A stretch of DNA of 64,000 bases from CAWEYO01 sp963813315 (GTDB lineage Bacteria > Pseudomonadota > Alphaproteobacteria > Rhizobiales > Rhizobiaceae), in contig CAWEYO010000005.1 of assembly GCA_963813315.1 (NCBI GenBank), positions 248,001 to 312,000 of the forward strand, in the 5' to 3' direction. Below the pieces are notes generated by a model. The model searched no databases. It was not told where the DNA came from and saw only the letters and a program-made list of their open reading frames with translations. Shown one piece after another: positions 63,533 through 64,000 of this stretch; position 1 is the first letter of the stretch, and every line of letters starts with the position of its first letter. The translations under genes and the position numbers were made by a program.

Positions 63533-64000
63533 ATGAAGCAGCTTATGAAAACCGCGGTGGCGGCAGCCTTCTTGGCGCTGTCGGGGATGAACATGGCGAG
63601 CGCCGAGGCGCTAAAAGTGGGCATTGGCGCCGAGCCCTATCCGCCTTTCACGTCGCCCGATGCCTCCGGCAAGTGGGTCGGCTGGGAGATCGACATGATC
63701 GAGGCTGTCTGCGGTGAGGCCAAGCTCGAATGTGTGGTCACGCCGGTCGCCTGGGACGGCATCATTCCGGCGCTGACGAGTAAGAAGATCGACATGATCA
63801 TGAACTCGATGTCGATCACCGAGGAACGCAAGAAGACGATCGATTTCTCTGACAAGTACTATAACACACCGGCCGGTATTGTCGGCACCACAGGTGTCCA
63901 GATGGATGCGACGGCTGAAGGATTGAAAGGCAAGATCCTCGGCGTGCAGGGATCGACCGTCCATGAGACCTATGCCAAGAAGCATTTCGGGGACTCGCTG
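63533..64000 (+). CDS. Polar amino acid ABC transporter substrate-binding protein (partial)
   Basis: The gene runs off the right edge of the window. ATG 63533 gives MKQLMKTAVAAAFLALSGMN and cleavage after ASA, then the bacterial extracellular solute-binding family 3 domain: LKVGIGAEPYPPFTSPDASG, GWEIDMIEAVCGEAKLECVV, WDGIIPALTSKKIDMIMNSM, ITEERKKTIDFSDKYYNTPA. IxxERxxxIDFSxPYY is the HisJ/ArgT-like signature. It lies 36 bp after the ATPase gene. The ligand is probably arginine or another guanidino compound given the divergent catabolic genes. Confidence 0.9.
   Translation, partial: MKQLMKTAVAAAFLALSGMNMASAEALKVGIGAEPYPPFTSPDASGKWVGWEIDMIEAVCGEAKLECVVTPVAWDGIIPALTSKKIDMIMNSMSITEERKKTIDFSDKYYNTPAGIVGTTGVQMDATAEGLKGKILGVQGSTVHETYAKKHFGDSL

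Overview
The window looks like the chromosome of an alphaproteobacterium of the order Rhizobiales, most likely a Mesorhizobium/Phyllobacteriaceae relative. Three things point there: GC-rich coding DNA with rhizobial-type proteins (an Ala/Glu-tailed ribosomal protein L19, and a conserved msbA-like / glk / mgsA / mepA-like / queG block); several families of short palindromic intergenic repeats of the kind common in that group; and many ABC-transporter catabolic units. This placement is inference from gene content, not a computed phylogeny.

Layout. 0-5 kb: a broken repeat-rich membrane protein, a TraB/GumN protein, xerC, then the translation genes rimM-trmD-rplS. 5-7.8 kb: clustered palindromic repeats around a frameshifted RTX-type calcium-binding protein. 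7.8-11.2 kb: an L,D-transpeptidase lipoprotein, two further lipoproteins, and a tight pair coding an ICMT-like membrane methyltransferase and a stand-alone 2-oxoacid-dehydrogenase-type acyltransferase of unknown role. 11.4-17.3 kb: a fumarylacetoacetase-family hydrolase and a complete Liv-type ABC operon (substrate-binding protein, two permeases, two ATPases). 17.4-30 kb: a long minus-strand operon for uptake and breakdown of a xylo-oligosaccharide-like sugar (binding protein, two permeases, ATPase, sugar isomerases, two Gfo/Idh dehydrogenases, an aldo/keto reductase, a GH43 beta-xylosidase), with a divergent LacI regulator and two LacI-type operators. 30-36.7 kb: 6-phosphogluconate dehydrogenase, the dTDP-L-rhamnose genes rmlA-C-B-D and a phosphohexomutase. 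37.1-39.5 kb: a second RTX protein in which RTX repeats flank a PQQ-type sugar dehydrogenase domain. 39.7-45.1 kb: a five-gene minus-strand operon matching the whole wbpB-D-E-A-I route to UDP-2,3-diacetamido-2,3-dideoxy-mannuronic acid. 45.7-47.5 kb: a class III adenylate cyclase with TPRs. 47.7-57.9 kb: tRNA-Leu(CAG) and housekeeping genes (gpmA, dapB, msbA-like, glk, mgsA, mepA-like, an SDR protein, queG, GST, uppP). 57.9-64 kb: a palindromic element, a TSUP permease, an NDUFA9-like protein, then a probable arginine/guanidino-compound unit (TPP decarboxylase, dimethylargininase-like hydrolase, polar amino-acid ABC transporter running off the end).

The genes fall into two themes: surface polysaccharide and envelope building (rhamnose, diacetamido-mannuronic acid, undecaprenyl phosphate recycling, peptidoglycan enzymes) and scavenging of plant- or soil-derived sugars and amino acids. 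At least sixteen genes are broken by single-base insertions or deletions, many of them length changes in short runs of one base. They include normally essential steps of one pathway (rmlC, rmlB) and nearly every gene of the xyloside operon. Sequencing or assembly error is a serious alternative to true gene decay and should be settled before any of these is called a pseudogene.
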